Assembly (NCBI GenBank): GCA_002381945.1
Contig: DFXY01000066.1
Coordinates: forward strand, 19,900-83,899
DNA from: Bacteriovoracaceae bacterium UBA4096
GTDB taxonomy: Bacteria; Bdellovibrionota; Bacteriovoracia; Bacteriovoracales; Bacteriovoracaceae
DNA length: 64,000 nucleotides
Direction: 5' to 3'
Shown here: positions 53,600-63,309 of the stretch, in pieces
Layout: every line of letters begins with the position of its first letter
How positions within the stretch are numbered: the first letter of the stretch is position 1
The notes under the pieces: generated by a model
What the model was told of the DNA's origin: nothing
Seen by the model: only the letters and a program-made list of their open reading frames with translations
Databases searched by the model: none
Program-made: the position numbers and the translations under genes

Positions 53600-54451
53600 A
53601 TGAAAGAAAATTCGTTATGGAAAGATGCCTTTAAAAGATTGATTCAAGACAAAATGGCCTTGGCGTCTTTAGTGGTTGTTGTAATTTATTCATTAATTGC
53701 TGTATTGGCCGCAACTGGACTTATTGCATCTGATTGGGCCAAAGAGGTTGGAGCTTCCAATTTACCGCCATCAGCTGAGCACTGGTTCGGAACAGACATC
53801 TTTGGAAGAGACGTACTTGCCAAGGTTCTTCATGGAACTCAGATTGCTATGTCCGTGGGACTCTTTACTTCTTTGATTGCCATTCCAATCGGCGTAATTC
53901 TCGGAGCTCTTGCGGGATATTTTGGTGGATGGGTGGATGATTTCATCACTTGGCTATACACTACTTTTTCTTCGATCCCGAATATTATGCTTCTTATCTC
54001 TATTACCATGATTTTGGGTAAGGGACTTTTTGCTGTCTATATTGCTCTAGGAGCGACCAGCTGGGTGACTCTTTGCCGACTTATTCGTGGAGAGGTCATG
54101 AAGCATAAGGAGCGTGAATATGTGCAGGCGGCCGGTGCAATTGGCGGAGGACATTTTCGTAAGCTCTTTTTACACATTCTACCCAACGTCACTCATATTG
54201 TGATTATCAATACTTCATTACAGTTTCAGTTTGCGATTAAATCAGAAGTAATTCTTTCTTATTTGGGCCTTGGTGTACAAGGTGAACCAAGTTGGGGAAC
54301 AATGATTGATGACGCCAAACTTGAACTGGCCCGTGGAGTTTGGTGGCAACTCGTTGGTGCAACAGCTGCCATGTTCCTCGTTGTTCTCGCATTTAATTTA
54401 CTTGGGGACGCTCTTCGTGACTCCCTTGATCCAAAGCTAAAAGGAAAATAG
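53600..54451 (+). CDS. Oligopeptide ABC transporter permease (OppC/DppC-like)
   Basis: A 283-residue inner-membrane permease, partner of the preceding one. It has the typical GTDIFGRDVL block near residue 63-72, six membrane helices, and the EAA loop EYVQAAGAIGG near residue 172-182. A short periplasmic N-terminal loop is present. It is 12 nt downstream of the first permease and 2 nt upstream of the ATPase gene. Confidence 0.94.
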   Translation: MKENSLWKDAFKRLIQDKMALASLVVVVIYSLIAVLAATGLIASDWAKEVGASNLPPSAEHWFGTDIFGRDVLAKVLHGTQIAMSVGLFTSLIAIPIGVILGALAGYFGGWVDDFITWLYTTFSSIPNIMLLISITMILGKGLFAVYIALGATSWVTLCRLIRGEVMKHKEREYVQAAGAIGGGHFRKLFLHILPNVTHIVIINTSLQFQFAIKSEVILSYLGLGVQGEPSWGTMIDDAKLELARGVWWQLVGATAAMFLVVLAFNLLGDALRDSLDPKLKGK

Positions 54452-54453
54452 CA

Positions 54454-56181
54454 ATGACTTCACCACTTCTTTCAGTAAGAAATCTCGTGGTTGACTTTCA
54501 GACCGGTGAAGGTGTGACTCGAGCAGTAAATAATATCTCATTTGATATTCCTGCCGGTAAGACTATCGGAATTGTTGGAGAGTCAGGATCAGGAAAATCT
54601 GTTACCTCTTTGGCCATCATGGGTCTTCTTCAGAAGCCTGCCGCCACTATTCCACAAGGAGAGATCATCTTCAATGGTCAGAATCTCCTGGAATATAACG
54701 ACGCTCAGATGCGCCAAATTCGTGGTGATAAAATCTCCATGATATTTCAAGAGCCAATGACTAGCCTTAATCCGGTTTTTAAAGTTGGTGATCAAATTGC
54801 GGAAACGATTCGTATTCACAGAAAAATTTCCGCTAAAGAAGCATGGGACCGCGCTGTTGATCTGATGAATCAGGTCGGTATTCCTAATCCGTCGGCAAGC
54901 GCTCATAAGTATCCGCATGAGATGTCCGGTGGTCAAAAGCAACGAGTGATGATCGCTATGGCCATTGCTTGTGAGCCAAAGCTTCTTATTGCAGATGAAC
55001 CGACAACTGCTCTTGATGTGACCATTCAAAAACAAGTGCTGGATCTCCTTTTTAGTCTTCAGCAAAAGTACCATATGAGTATGTTATTCATCACTCATGA
55101 TTTAGGAGTGATTGGGGACATTGCTGATGACGTGGTTGTTATGTACCGCTCAAACGTGGTGGAAAAGAATAACGCCAAAGAAATTTTCTATACTGCAAAA
55201 CATCCATATACCAAGGGCCTTCTTGCTTGTCGTCCCAAACTGGGTGCTAATCCAAGACGTCTTTTAACTGTTTCAGACTTTATGGATGAGGCCGGTGTTG
55301 AAAAACATGTTTCACCGGAAAGAGTTGTGGTTTTTGATAAAGAAACTGAGCGAGAAAAATCGAGCGATATTCTTCTTGAAGTAAAAAACCTGGTGACTCA
55401 ATTTCCAATTAAGGGCGGCTTTTTTGGTCGTACTGTGGATCATTTTAAAGCAGTAAATGACGTGAGCTTTAAACTTAAAAAAGGCCAGACACTAGGACTT
55501 GTAGGGGAATCTGGTTGTGGTAAGACTACTCTGGGGAGATCGATTTTGAGATTGGTCGAGCCTGCTTCTGGAAGCATTATTTATGACGGTAAAGACATTA
55601 CTAATGTCTATGCTGAAGAGCTTCGTCTTCTTCGCCGTAAGATGCAGATTATTTTCCAGGATCCTTATTCTTCACTTAATCCAAGAATGACAATTTCGGA
55701 AATCTTAACTGAACCACTTAATATTCATAATGTTGGAAATGGACGCAAAGAACGTCTGGATATGGCAAAAGAACTTTTCGAGAAAGTTGGTCTGAATGTA
55801 GCTCAACTAAATCGATATCCTCATGAGTTCTCAGGTGGTCAAAGACAGAGAATTTGTATTGCTCGTGCTCTGATGCTTCGCCCGGAATTTGTTGTCTGTG
55901 ATGAGTCCGTATCCGCTCTGGATGTTTCTGTTCAGGCCCAGGTCTTGAATCTACTTCTGGATCTTCAGCAGGAATTTCATCTCACTTATGTTTTCATTTC
56001 CCATGACCTTTCTGTGGTGAATTTCATCGCTGATGAAGTTGGTGTGATGAATGCAGGGAAAATTATTGAGATGGATAAGGCCAGTAACATCTATAAGAAT
56101 CCGAAAGAAGAGTACACAAGGGCCCTTCTTTCAGCGATTCCTAAAGGTTTGGTTAAGTCGGATCTTTCTGCATTGGTTTAA
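54454..56181 (+). CDS. Fused OppD-OppF-type ABC ATPase
   Basis: A 575-residue protein with two ABC ATPase domains in one chain, as in YejF or DdpDF fusions. First: GESGSGKS (about 45-52), MSGGQKQR and IADEPTTALDVT. Second: GESGCGKT (about 352-359), FSGGQRQR and VCDESVSALDVS; between them lies an OppD-type C-terminal HPYTKGLL segment. In the second ATPase the Walker B end is DES instead of DEP, which is common. It powers import through both permeases. The 3' end overlaps the convergent symporter gene by 29 nt. Confidence 0.94.
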   Translation: MTSPLLSVRNLVVDFQTGEGVTRAVNNISFDIPAGKTIGIVGESGSGKSVTSLAIMGLLQKPAATIPQGEIIFNGQNLLEYNDAQMRQIRGDKISMIFQEPMTSLNPVFKVGDQIAETIRIHRKISAKEAWDRAVDLMNQVGIPNPSASAHKYPHEMSGGQKQRVMIAMAIACEPKLLIADEPTTALDVTIQKQVLDLLFSLQQKYHMSMLFITHDLGVIGDIADDVVVMYRSNVVEKNNAKEIFYTAKHPYTKGLLACRPKLGANPRRLLTVSDFMDEAGVEKHVSPERVVVFDKETEREKSSDILLEVKNLVTQFPIKGGFFGRTVDHFKAVNDVSFKLKKGQTLGLVGESGCGKTTLGRSILRLVEPASGSIIYDGKDITNVYAEELRLLRRKMQIIFQDPYSSLNPRMTISEILTEPLNIHNVGNGRKERLDMAKELFEKVGLNVAQLNRYPHEFSGGQRQRICIARALMLRPEFVVCDESVSALDVSVQAQVLNLLLDLQQEFHLTYVFISHDLSVVNFIADEVGVMNAGKIIEMDKASNIYKNPKEEYTRALLSAIPKGLVKSDLSALV

Positions 56182-57610
56182 TAGAGGCGTAGATTTTCAA
56201 GAAAATCATGCTCAGGATGCAGCCCCAATAAACATTCAAGTTCCAGTCCCATTGGAGGATTTGTGTATTCAGATACACTCCTCCAATGCCAAAAGCATAA
56301 GCACCTATCACATTCATGGTATTTAAACGGAAAACAAACCATCGTTTGAAAATTACTTTTGCCATGAAGATTCCCAATAAGGCCCCTCCGGTCCACGATT
56401 GAACTTTCAGACCTAGCATGAGCAATCCATCATTGGTTGATGCAACGACTGCAATTATAAAAAGCAATAGAGTAATAATGGCGGTATCCATTAAAGAATA
56501 GAATTTCATTTTCTCCGGGCTGCGATTTGGAAATATGTCATTGTAGACAGTGGCACAAAGAGCATTAATAGTGGAATCCAGCGTACTCATGGTTGCCGCT
56601 AGTACTCCGGCGACCATGATCCCTCTAATGCCTGCCGGGAAATGATTCACAATATAATAGGAGAATAAGTGATCTGCATTGGCCACATTTGAAGGAAAAG
56701 ATGCGCCTTGGTAATGTGCCCATAGAAGTGCACCTACGCCTAAGAATAATAAACCAACTGATATTGAGATAAATGACGAAAAGAAAATTGCCAGCTGAGC
56801 ATGTTTTAAGCTGCGGTTGGCAGTTAGTCTTTGAGCGAAATCCTGATCCACTCCATGTGTGGACATATCAAATAAAATTCCACCAAAAATTCCAAAAATA
56901 AATGGCCAAGGGTTATCTAAACTGAAGAAAGAAGTTTTACCTGCTGCCTGGGCCATTCCCATGAGTTCTGACCAGCTTTGCCCACTGGTTTGGGGAATAA
57001 GGTAGTGGGCGAGAATGCCGCCAAAAATAAAAAGCCCTAGCTGCATAATATCGGTACGAACAACTGCTTTAAGTCCTCCAACCAGGGTATAAAGAAAAGT
57101 CACAGTCGTAACCAAAGCAAGACCTAGATAGACGTGCATTCCAAGAAAATGAGATACCAGAATCGCTCCAGAGAATAATCTGACACCTACTGAAAGAATT
57201 TTCGAGAAGGCGTAAAAGATAGCAATCATGCGCTGGCCAGATGGCAGGCCTGTGTCTTTGGCAATGACTTCATAAATCGTTAACCCTTGATCGTAGACCT
57301 TAGGCAGGAAAACTTTCGCAATCACCAGACGTCCAATGATGGCGCCCATGTAAATTTGAATGAAAGAAAAATCTTTATTAAAGGCAAATGCCGGTATTCC
57401 TAGAAAGGTCAGGGCCGAAACTTCGGTGGCGATGATTGAGCAAATTGATTCGGTAAATGTAAGTGATTTGTTGGCAAGATATTGTTCAGTAGCTCTTTGT
57501 CTGCCGACAGAATTGGCCGACTTCGTTTGTCTGCCTGCTCGAATGGCCAGATAAAATACCAGAATGATGTAAGCAGCTATCACCATCCAGTCGATGTACA
57601 GAAATTCCAT
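56153..57610 (-). CDS. Sodium/solute symporter (SSS family)
   Basis: A 485-residue inner-membrane protein with about 13 hydrophobic helices. It has the family pattern: start with a short helix, the R-A-x-E-Q-Y-L-A-N-K-S-L linker, the EVSALTFLGIPA-type helix with Na+ site residues, a GG-L-K-A-V-V-R-T-D-x-x-Q block (GGLKAVVRTDIMQ), and the ATMSTLDSTINA motif around residue 335. SSS carriers use Na+ to take up proline, sugars, pantothenate or others; the cargo cannot be inferred. GGGAG lies 7 nt before the ATG. It converges with the ABC ATPase gene. Confidence 0.92.
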   Translation of the reverse strand: MEFLYIDWMVIAAYIILVFYLAIRAGRQTKSANSVGRQRATEQYLANKSLTFTESICSIIATEVSALTFLGIPAFAFNKDFSFIQIYMGAIIGRLVIAKVFLPKVYDQGLTIYEVIAKDTGLPSGQRMIAIFYAFSKILSVGVRLFSGAILVSHFLGMHVYLGLALVTTVTFLYTLVGGLKAVVRTDIMQLGLFIFGGILAHYLIPQTSGQSWSELMGMAQAAGKTSFFSLDNPWPFIFGIFGGILFDMSTHGVDQDFAQRLTANRSLKHAQLAIFFSSFISISVGLLFLGVGALLWAHYQGASFPSNVANADHLFSYYIVNHFPAGIRGIMVAGVLAATMSTLDSTINALCATVYNDIFPNRSPEKMKFYSLMDTAIITLLLFIIAVVASTNDGLLMLGLKVQSWTGGALLGIFMAKVIFKRWFVFRLNTMNVIGAYAFGIGGVYLNTQILQWDWNLNVYWGCILSMIFLKIYASIKPMQKDPT

Positions 57611-57745
57611 ATCAATTCTCCCGAAGCTGAAAGTCTACGATAGCAAAGTAAAAGAGTCCATTAACCTTAGAAGAAATCTTAAGCTTAAACTTGCTCATCT
57701 TACTCTGGAGACAGCCGATAGGTATTGGGAAGTATTAGGATTTAA

Positions 57746-58741
57746 ATGAAGCCTCAAAAACAGATGATGACAAAACTACCGGTTAAAGACCTCGCGAAGA
57801 AAATTATTTGCGATGGTCATCTGTTTTTAATTTCCGGTGAAAGAAAATTTTATCTGATGAAGCCCGGGGTGCTAGTTGATCCGGATTTTGTTAAAAAACA
57901 CGCTCCAATTAATTCCACTTTTGATTTTGAATGTGTTGTTAACCAGGAATTGAAAGACAAATTCACAAATCATTTTAGGGAACTTCGTTATCTGCAGTTT
58001 GAAAAAGATCTTAGATTGAAGTGTTCGGAAATTGTTCATGATTTTTATCTTCATTACTCTGATTCAGAACATTTCCTGAGTTTTGCTCTGGCCTGTCATG
58101 AAGCTTTCTGCGGAATTTCACTGGATGACCAGTTAAGAATGCATGAAACAGATATGCATCTGTTCAGAAAAGCTCTTTATTCATCGGCCTTTGCTATCAT
58201 CACAGGGATGACTAATGATTTTTTTCATTATCTTATGCTGAAAGATTTTTATAACTTAACTTTTGCTTTAGATATTGGACTTTGTGAATCTAACTATAGT
58301 TACTATGTGTCAGAAGCTTGTAATGCTGAAAATCGAAACCCGGGCAGTGGAAGAAAATATCTTTTGAAGGAAAAGGCTTCCGATTTTGAGTCGGCACTTT
58401 TCCTAAAGCATCCTGAGAAAAGTTATCAGTACATAAAAGAACGATCGATTCTGGCATTTCCAGAACTGGCAGAAGTCACTCTCTATCAGCATGAACTCAC
58501 AGATGGATCAGGCTTCCCAAGAGGCGTTATAAAAGGTCAAATCTCTAGTTGGGAAGCAGTCGTGATTTTTTCTGATTCGCTGGTTGAAATTCTATCAGAA
58601 TATAGTTTTGAATATGAAGTCGTTTCTTATCTGATAAATTTCGAAAATCAGAAACTAAAAGATCTTCCAGTAAACAGAGTTTATAAAAAACTGTGTCATG
58701 CTTTCAGTCACTTTCAGGCAATGAAGGAGACCGGATCATAA
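57746..58741 (+). CDS. Degenerate HD-GYP-like protein
   Basis: A 331-residue protein. The C-terminal half resembles HD-GYP: HP at 222-223 (KHPEKSYQYI), H249-E250 in YQHELTDGSGFPRG (GYP region with Phe in place of Tyr), and following I-x-x-W-E-A-x-V-x-x-S-D. But the metal-binding HD dyad is replaced with L175-D176 (ALDIGL) and the first His of HHE is Q248. So it is probably not a phosphodiesterase, but could bind cyclic-di-GMP or act as a scaffold. The N-terminal part (1-110) is of unknown type. Its stop overlaps the start of the coiled-coil protein gene by 1 nt. Confidence 0.75.
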   Translation: MKPQKQMMTKLPVKDLAKKIICDGHLFLISGERKFYLMKPGVLVDPDFVKKHAPINSTFDFECVVNQELKDKFTNHFRELRYLQFEKDLRLKCSEIVHDFYLHYSDSEHFLSFALACHEAFCGISLDDQLRMHETDMHLFRKALYSSAFAIITGMTNDFFHYLMLKDFYNLTFALDIGLCESNYSYYVSEACNAENRNPGSGRKYLLKEKASDFESALFLKHPEKSYQYIKERSILAFPELAEVTLYQHELTDGSGFPRGVIKGQISSWEAVVIFSDSLVEILSEYSFEYEVVSYLINFENQKLKDLPVNRVYKKLCHAFSHFQAMKETGS

Positions 58742-61464
58742 TGGGTAAAATGAATAGGCAACTCGCCATTCTCAATCTTACCGGAGCTCTGTTACCAGAG
58801 CTCAAAGAATACTTTATTTCCAGAAATATTCTGGTGGTTGATCCTTTGATAAATTCAGGAACAGCTGACTGGACTCATATTATTACAAAAGACATTCATG
58901 ACTTTAACCTCATCAATGACACTTATGATTTAACCCGAAAAGATCGTCATATCATTTCGCTCTCACAGGTAAGTGATCTTCAGAATTTTACGATCAATAA
59001 TGGGAATATCATTCTTGACGATATTTGGTTTAAGGGAAATCTAGGCCCATTTATCATGGATAAGTATTTTCAGGGTTATGGTGGAATTACACTAGGTGAT
59101 AATTATCCTTCATTCCAGGAAATGGGATCCTTTAATGTCACTAATCCATTCAATACCGGTGAATATCTGGATAGGATGGTCCAAAAAGCTTTCGAAAGTG
59201 GTATAGAAGCGCTTACTTTAAAAACGTACTTTGACCATCTCGTTATGTATGTTGCAGGCCTTAAGAAAAAAGAGAAAGCGGGACTACCGTTTGAAATTAC
59301 CTACGGTGTTTATGAGGACGTTTTCGCTCTCCAAATGCATTTTTTCTCCCAACGACTGGAGATCCTTGATGTGACAACCAGTCTATCCTCCATCATAACT
59401 AAAAAAGCCGATGAATATTTTCTTAATGTAGCCGTTCAATCGGCTGACTTCTTTGACTTCTCATATATGCCTGAAGTTAATAAAGTGATTATAACTGGCC
59501 TATGGACTAAAGATGAAAGGATCAAATTTGAAAACAGGGGGTTGATGTTCACCGCTCTGGAAGCGGGTCGCATCTTCCATAAATATGAAAATGAAGGCGC
59601 CTCTTCTTCTTTAGTTACTGATAACGAGATTCCGGATTTTACAGATAAATTATCTTTTTCACAGAAAGATGAATTAATTGCTACTAGTACTGTCTTAAAA
59701 GGTAGTTCTGGACAAGAAGAATCATCGGCTGTGGTTAAAGGTTCTGAAGAAGAGGCGATGGCCTCTACAGTGGTGGCGGGAAGTGAGGCAGAGAAAGAGA
59801 CACTTACTAAAGTAAGCTCTGCTGAAGAAGTTGAGACAGAAGATGAAGTCAGGATTATTAAAGGTGAAATGGGGCTGGATGAACTGGTCAATGTCGTAAA
59901 AAGTAAATTTGAAGAAGAGAAAAGCGTCATAAGAGTTTCTGGAAATAAGCTGGATATTGAAAAAGTGGCCTACCGGATTGCTGCCTCTGTAGATGAAAGC
60001 ACCAAAGAAAGTAATCTAAAAGTTCGTTCACTAGGAAATAAGATACCTGATCTCATTAAAACGGGATTGTTTGATTTTGCCAAAAATTTAAATAAATCTG
60101 TTGATGACCTGGGCGATGGGGATATCGATCAATTCCAAATCCAAAAGCTACCGGAAATCATTCGCCAGGGAATCTTAAAAAAGGAAGAGAAGTCAGCAGC
60201 AGGAGAAAGTACTCCTCAGAATTCTACCAGAATCATAGAAGCGAAGCTATTAAATGCCACTCAAGAAAATGATAAGTTGAAATCACAATTAAGAAATCTC
60301 GCTGCAGAAGTGCGGATTCTTAAAGAATCCCGGGCGAAAGTTGCTGAAATTCAGATGAAAGCAACTAAAGCCGCTGTGGAGGTGGTCGACCAAAAGAGTG
60401 ATGATCCGGATGATGAACTTCGTAAGCAGTTTCAGCAGAAAATAAATGATCAAAAATTGCTGAATGAAATGGAACTAAAGAAACTTGGTGGCCTTCTGGA
60501 GCGGGAATCTAAACTCATTGCGGAAGTAAAAGCGGAAGAGATGAAGACCCGCAAACTCCATATTGAAAATATCCAGAAAGAGACTTTTTATTCACAAGAA
60601 ATTGAAAAATCTCAGCGCCAGTTAAAGGCCAAAGATTTAATGCTGATAAAAACTAAAGAATCTTTCACCAAGCTAGTGGAGAAAAAAGAAAATGAATTAT
60701 CGGAGCTTCGACAGAAAACGGAACAACTTAGCAGAACTCTAGCGACCGCTCCTTCCCAGACTCAAACCAAAACTATTAAAGATCTTGAAAAACAGAACGC
60801 CAATCTTTTCAAACAACTTGATGTTTATAAGATTAAGCTTTCAAGCCTTGCCTCGAAAATGCAGACGACTAAAGACGATGATAATAAGGATGATGCCCGT
60901 AAGCTTCAGATGATCAATAATCAGCTTAAGAACCAATTAGACATTGCCAAGAAAGAATCGGAAAAATGGCAATCCAAAGCTTCACAGGACCATGGCCAGA
61001 TCCTCGCCATGAAACAGGAAAAGGTTCGCCTCGAGCAGGTCATTAAGAAATTGAATATTGAATCATCAAAAGAGAGTTCAGCTCCTCAGCAACCAACCGT
61101 TAACGATCAGGAACTAAAGCGGTTGCAGGCCCATAATCAAATCCTTGAAAATCAGCTTAAAGAAAATTCAACTAAGGTCATGGCACTTGAATCCAAGCTC
61201 CAGGAAGCCTTGAAACTGCAAAGGACTGGTCAACCTACCGGTGACGATGGGTCGAAAGTAAAAGTTACTCAGCTTGAGAATTCAGTGAAAAAACTCACTC
61301 AGGATATCGTGGAGAGTAAAGGCCTTCTGGCCGAAGCTAAAAAGGAAACCAACAAGCTTCGTCAGGAGAAGACTGCCCTTCAAAATATGGTGGATAAGCT
61401 CAAAAAAGACGCGGTTAAGGCCAAGGCTGCAATGCCCAAAAAACCAAATGGAAAAGCTGCTTAA
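58741..61464 (+). CDS. Large protein with N-terminal domain and long coiled coil
   Basis: A 907-residue protein. Residues 1-300 form a mixed alpha/beta domain of unknown family. Residues about 316-376 contain repeats of the type S-T-V-(V/L)-K/A-G-S (STVLKGSS, AVVKGSEE, TVVAGSEAE). A charged segment follows, and from about 490 to the end a nearly continuous coiled coil (heptads rich in Lys, Glu, Gln, Leu). It ends in a basic tail (KAAMPKKPNGKAA). The ATG at 58741 overlaps the degenerate HD-GYP stop; AAGGAG precedes it. An earlier in-frame GTG at 58693 lies within the upstream gene. The pair probably works in one structure. Confidence 0.7.
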   Translation: MGKMNRQLAILNLTGALLPELKEYFISRNILVVDPLINSGTADWTHIITKDIHDFNLINDTYDLTRKDRHIISLSQVSDLQNFTINNGNIILDDIWFKGNLGPFIMDKYFQGYGGITLGDNYPSFQEMGSFNVTNPFNTGEYLDRMVQKAFESGIEALTLKTYFDHLVMYVAGLKKKEKAGLPFEITYGVYEDVFALQMHFFSQRLEILDVTTSLSSIITKKADEYFLNVAVQSADFFDFSYMPEVNKVIITGLWTKDERIKFENRGLMFTALEAGRIFHKYENEGASSSLVTDNEIPDFTDKLSFSQKDELIATSTVLKGSSGQEESSAVVKGSEEEAMASTVVAGSEAEKETLTKVSSAEEVETEDEVRIIKGEMGLDELVNVVKSKFEEEKSVIRVSGNKLDIEKVAYRIAASVDESTKESNLKVRSLGNKIPDLIKTGLFDFAKNLNKSVDDLGDGDIDQFQIQKLPEIIRQGILKKEEKSAAGESTPQNSTRIIEAKLLNATQENDKLKSQLRNLAAEVRILKESRAKVAEIQMKATKAAVEVVDQKSDDPDDELRKQFQQKINDQKLLNEMELKKLGGLLERESKLIAEVKAEEMKTRKLHIENIQKETFYSQEIEKSQRQLKAKDLMLIKTKESFTKLVEKKENELSELRQKTEQLSRTLATAPSQTQTKTIKDLEKQNANLFKQLDVYKIKLSSLASKMQTTKDDDNKDDARKLQMINNQLKNQLDIAKKESEKWQSKASQDHGQILAMKQEKVRLEQVIKKLNIESSKESSAPQQPTVNDQELKRLQAHNQILENQLKENSTKVMALESKLQEALKLQRTGQPTGDDGSKVKVTQLENSVKKLTQDIVESKGLLAEAKKETNKLRQEKTALQNMVDKLKKDAVKAKAAMPKKPNGKAA

Positions 61465-61470
61465 TTATTC

Positions 61471-61499
61471 TTGCCAAAATCTTAAGACTTCGTCATAAT
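61471..61499 (+). promoter_or_regulatory. Promoter of tRNA-Leu
   Basis: TTGCCA, 17 nt, CATAAT, with both elements one mismatch from consensus, starting just after the coiled-coil gene stop. The predicted start of transcription is near 61506, 17 nt before the tRNA. Confidence 0.75.
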
Positions 61500-61522
61500 C
61501 GATTCCTCTCACATACCTAGAT

Positions 61523-61605
61523 GCCCGGTTGGTGGAATTGGTAGACACGTTAGGCTTAGAACCTAATGCGCGAGCGTGGGGGTTCGAGTCCCTCACCGGG
61601 CACCA
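61523..61605 (+). tRNA. tRNA-Leu (anticodon UAG)
   Basis: An 83-nt class II tRNA with encoded CCA. The 7-bp acceptor stem GCCCGGT/ACCGGGC closes at 61523 and 61601. The anticodon stem TTAGG/CCTAA holds the 7-nt loop CTTAGAA with anticodon TAG, which reads CUN leucine codons. The long variable arm and T loop (GGTTCGAGTCC) are present. A sigma-70-like promoter precedes and a terminator follows. Confidence 0.98.
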
Positions 61606-61650
61606 AGCTTTCGGTGAATAGTCGTAAGTTAAAACACGTGTGAGTATTTT

Positions 61651-61684
61651 AAAAAGCCAGGTCTCGCGCCCTGGCTTTTTTTTT
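61651..61684 (+). terminator. Rho-independent terminator after tRNA-Leu
   Basis: AGCCAGG/CCTGGCT stem (with A-T extension), 8-nt loop and a run of nine T residues. Confidence 0.92.
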
Positions 61685-61796
61685 GCCTTTTTTCAATAAC
61701 TTCCTCAATGCAACATGATCCAGGTCATATCTTTTGCTTCGGCATTCATTGATAATCCTTTCAAACTAGTTAATTGTCGTAAGCAAAGGATAAGTT

Positions 61797-62261
61797 ATGA
61801 ACTTCGATAAAATTGTTGTCGCCCTGGATATGGATGAAAACAGTATTGAAACTCTAGCTCAATTAAAACAGTTGAACATTCCAACTTCAGCGGAAGTTCA
61901 TTTGATTAATGTCTTTGAGTATGTTGCTAATAATTTTGATTTTACCTTCGTCATTCCGCCATCTCCAGAGGATTTGGCCAAAATCCAAATGATCATGGTG
62001 GAGAAGATGGAAGCTCTGAAACCTAAGTTGGGTCTTGATAAGCACACAAATGTGATCATCAAGTGTTTTATTTCCGGCAATGCTAAACAAGAGTTCCTCA
62101 ACTATGCTGATTCTATAGATGCTAAATTGATTGTGGCAGCATCCAAAGAGAGAAAAGGATTCTTGGGTCTATTTGAAAGTTCGTTCACTAATTTTTTGAC
62201 TAAATTCAGTCGTTCGAACCTCATTATCTTACGACCTCAAGCTGTTTATAACGTAGGTTAA
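61797..62261 (+). CDS. Universal stress protein (UspA family)
   Basis: A 154-residue single-domain protein. The N-terminal KIVVALDMDE strand with the first Asp, and the C-terminal block AASKERKGFLGLFESSFTNFL fit the UspA nucleotide-binding fold, but the strict G-x2-G-x9-G-(S/T) motif is altered (KGFLGLFESS), so ATP binding is uncertain. Usp proteins respond to starvation and stress. The gene is alone behind the tRNA terminator and overlaps the convergent reductase gene by 4 nt. Confidence 0.85.
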   Translation: MNFDKIVVALDMDENSIETLAQLKQLNIPTSAEVHLINVFEYVANNFDFTFVIPPSPEDLAKIQMIMVEKMEALKPKLGLDKHTNVIIKCFISGNAKQEFLNYADSIDAKLIVAASKERKGFLGLFESSFTNFLTKFSRSNLIILRPQAVYNVG

Positions 62262-63154
62262 TTCAAATCCTCTTTTGCCAGAGCGGAATTTATGCCGAAG
62301 GCGGCCTGGGCCCCTTCGGCGGCAGCTACAATTACAAGTTGAACTTCTCTCAGAATATTTCCGGCCACATACAAACCAGGAATTTCAGTTTTTTCATATT
62401 TACCTCTGGCCACACCATCTTCATCAGAAAAATTGCATGCAAATTGTTCAAGTAAGCGTGAACGAATATGAGATTCCGTATTAAAAAACATGGCATCACA
62501 TTCGCTTAGATCTCCATTTTCAAAGATTATTTTTTTTAGTTTACCATCTTCTCCTTCCAGTTTTTTTATCTTGTGAATAACCAGTTGAATATTATTTCTT
62601 TTTAGTTCCTCACATTCTTTCGGTGTCAGACCCGACGGTCCATCAGTGCACAAGAGAATATCCTTACTCCAGGTTTTTAAAGATTTAGCAAGTTTAAGAC
62701 CTCTCTCCGCTTTCCCATAGACAGCGAGCTTTTGGTGTCTGACTTCCCAGCCATCACAATAAGGACAATTAAAAACACTTTTTCCAAAAAAATCCATAAT
62801 GCCATTAATTTTGGGAATAACGTCCACCACACCAGTAGCCAGCAAGAGTTTTCGTGATTGAAAGACACGACCGTCAAGTAGAGTCACTTCAAATTGGCCG
62901 TCACATCCGGTTGCTTTAGTGACTTCGCATTGAACGACACTGACTTTTTCAAATTGTTTTAATTCATCTCGGGCAGTTTGTAGAAAGTCCAGAGGGGAGA
63001 TGCCTTCACGTGTTAAGTAAGCGTGAAGAGCCTGGGACGAAGCATTCCTGGGATGACCTGCATCACAAACTAAAACGCTTCTTAAGCAACGTCCAAGAAT
63101 AAGTGCAGCACTAAGGCCGGCCGGTCCTCCTCCAACAATAATGGCATCATACAT
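62258..63154 (-). CDS. Thioredoxin reductase-like flavoprotein
   Basis: A 298-residue FAD/NAD(P)H enzyme of the thioredoxin reductase family. FAD-binding VGGGPAGLSAAL at residues 8-19, ATGVVD near 106-111, and the active-site disulfide C130-P-Y-C133 in CPYCDGWE are present, with a final GLYVAGNI block. The second NAD(P)-binding motif is weak (GKAERGLKLAKSL; canonical GxGxxA is altered), so its electron donor is unclear; small thioredoxin-reductase-like proteins can serve ferredoxin or other partners. It is probably monocistronic. Confidence 0.9.
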   Translation of the reverse strand: MYDAIIVGGGPAGLSAALILGRCLRSVLVCDAGHPRNASSQALHAYLTREGISPLDFLQTARDELKQFEKVSVVQCEVTKATGCDGQFEVTLLDGRVFQSRKLLLATGVVDVIPKINGIMDFFGKSVFNCPYCDGWEVRHQKLAVYGKAERGLKLAKSLKTWSKDILLCTDGPSGLTPKECEELKRNNIQLVIHKIKKLEGEDGKLKKIIFENGDLSECDAMFFNTESHIRSRLLEQFACNFSDEDGVARGKYEKTEIPGLYVAGNILREVQLVIVAAAEGAQAAFGINSALAKEDLN

Positions 63155-63309
63155 AGGTGGCCCCCTCTATCTACTGGCTTAAAGTAGCAAAATCAGGGCC
63201 AGAAAATGTCTAACTATTAGACGCTCCCATGTAAGTCATACAGGGCCACTCCAAAATGGTTTAATATTTGAGATATTGAGAGAGATATTATTTATACAAA
63301 GGAATTAAT

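Noticed and set aside
57714..57721. GCCGATAG, a possible sigma-28 -10 element before the degenerate HD-GYP gene
   Set aside because: The nearest TAAA upstream lies 28 nt before it instead of the required 19 nt, so no -35 element is in place.
58693..58740. GTG start 48 nt earlier for the coiled-coil protein
   Set aside because: It lies inside the upstream HD-GYP-like gene without ribosome site, while AAGGAG precedes the ATG at 58741.
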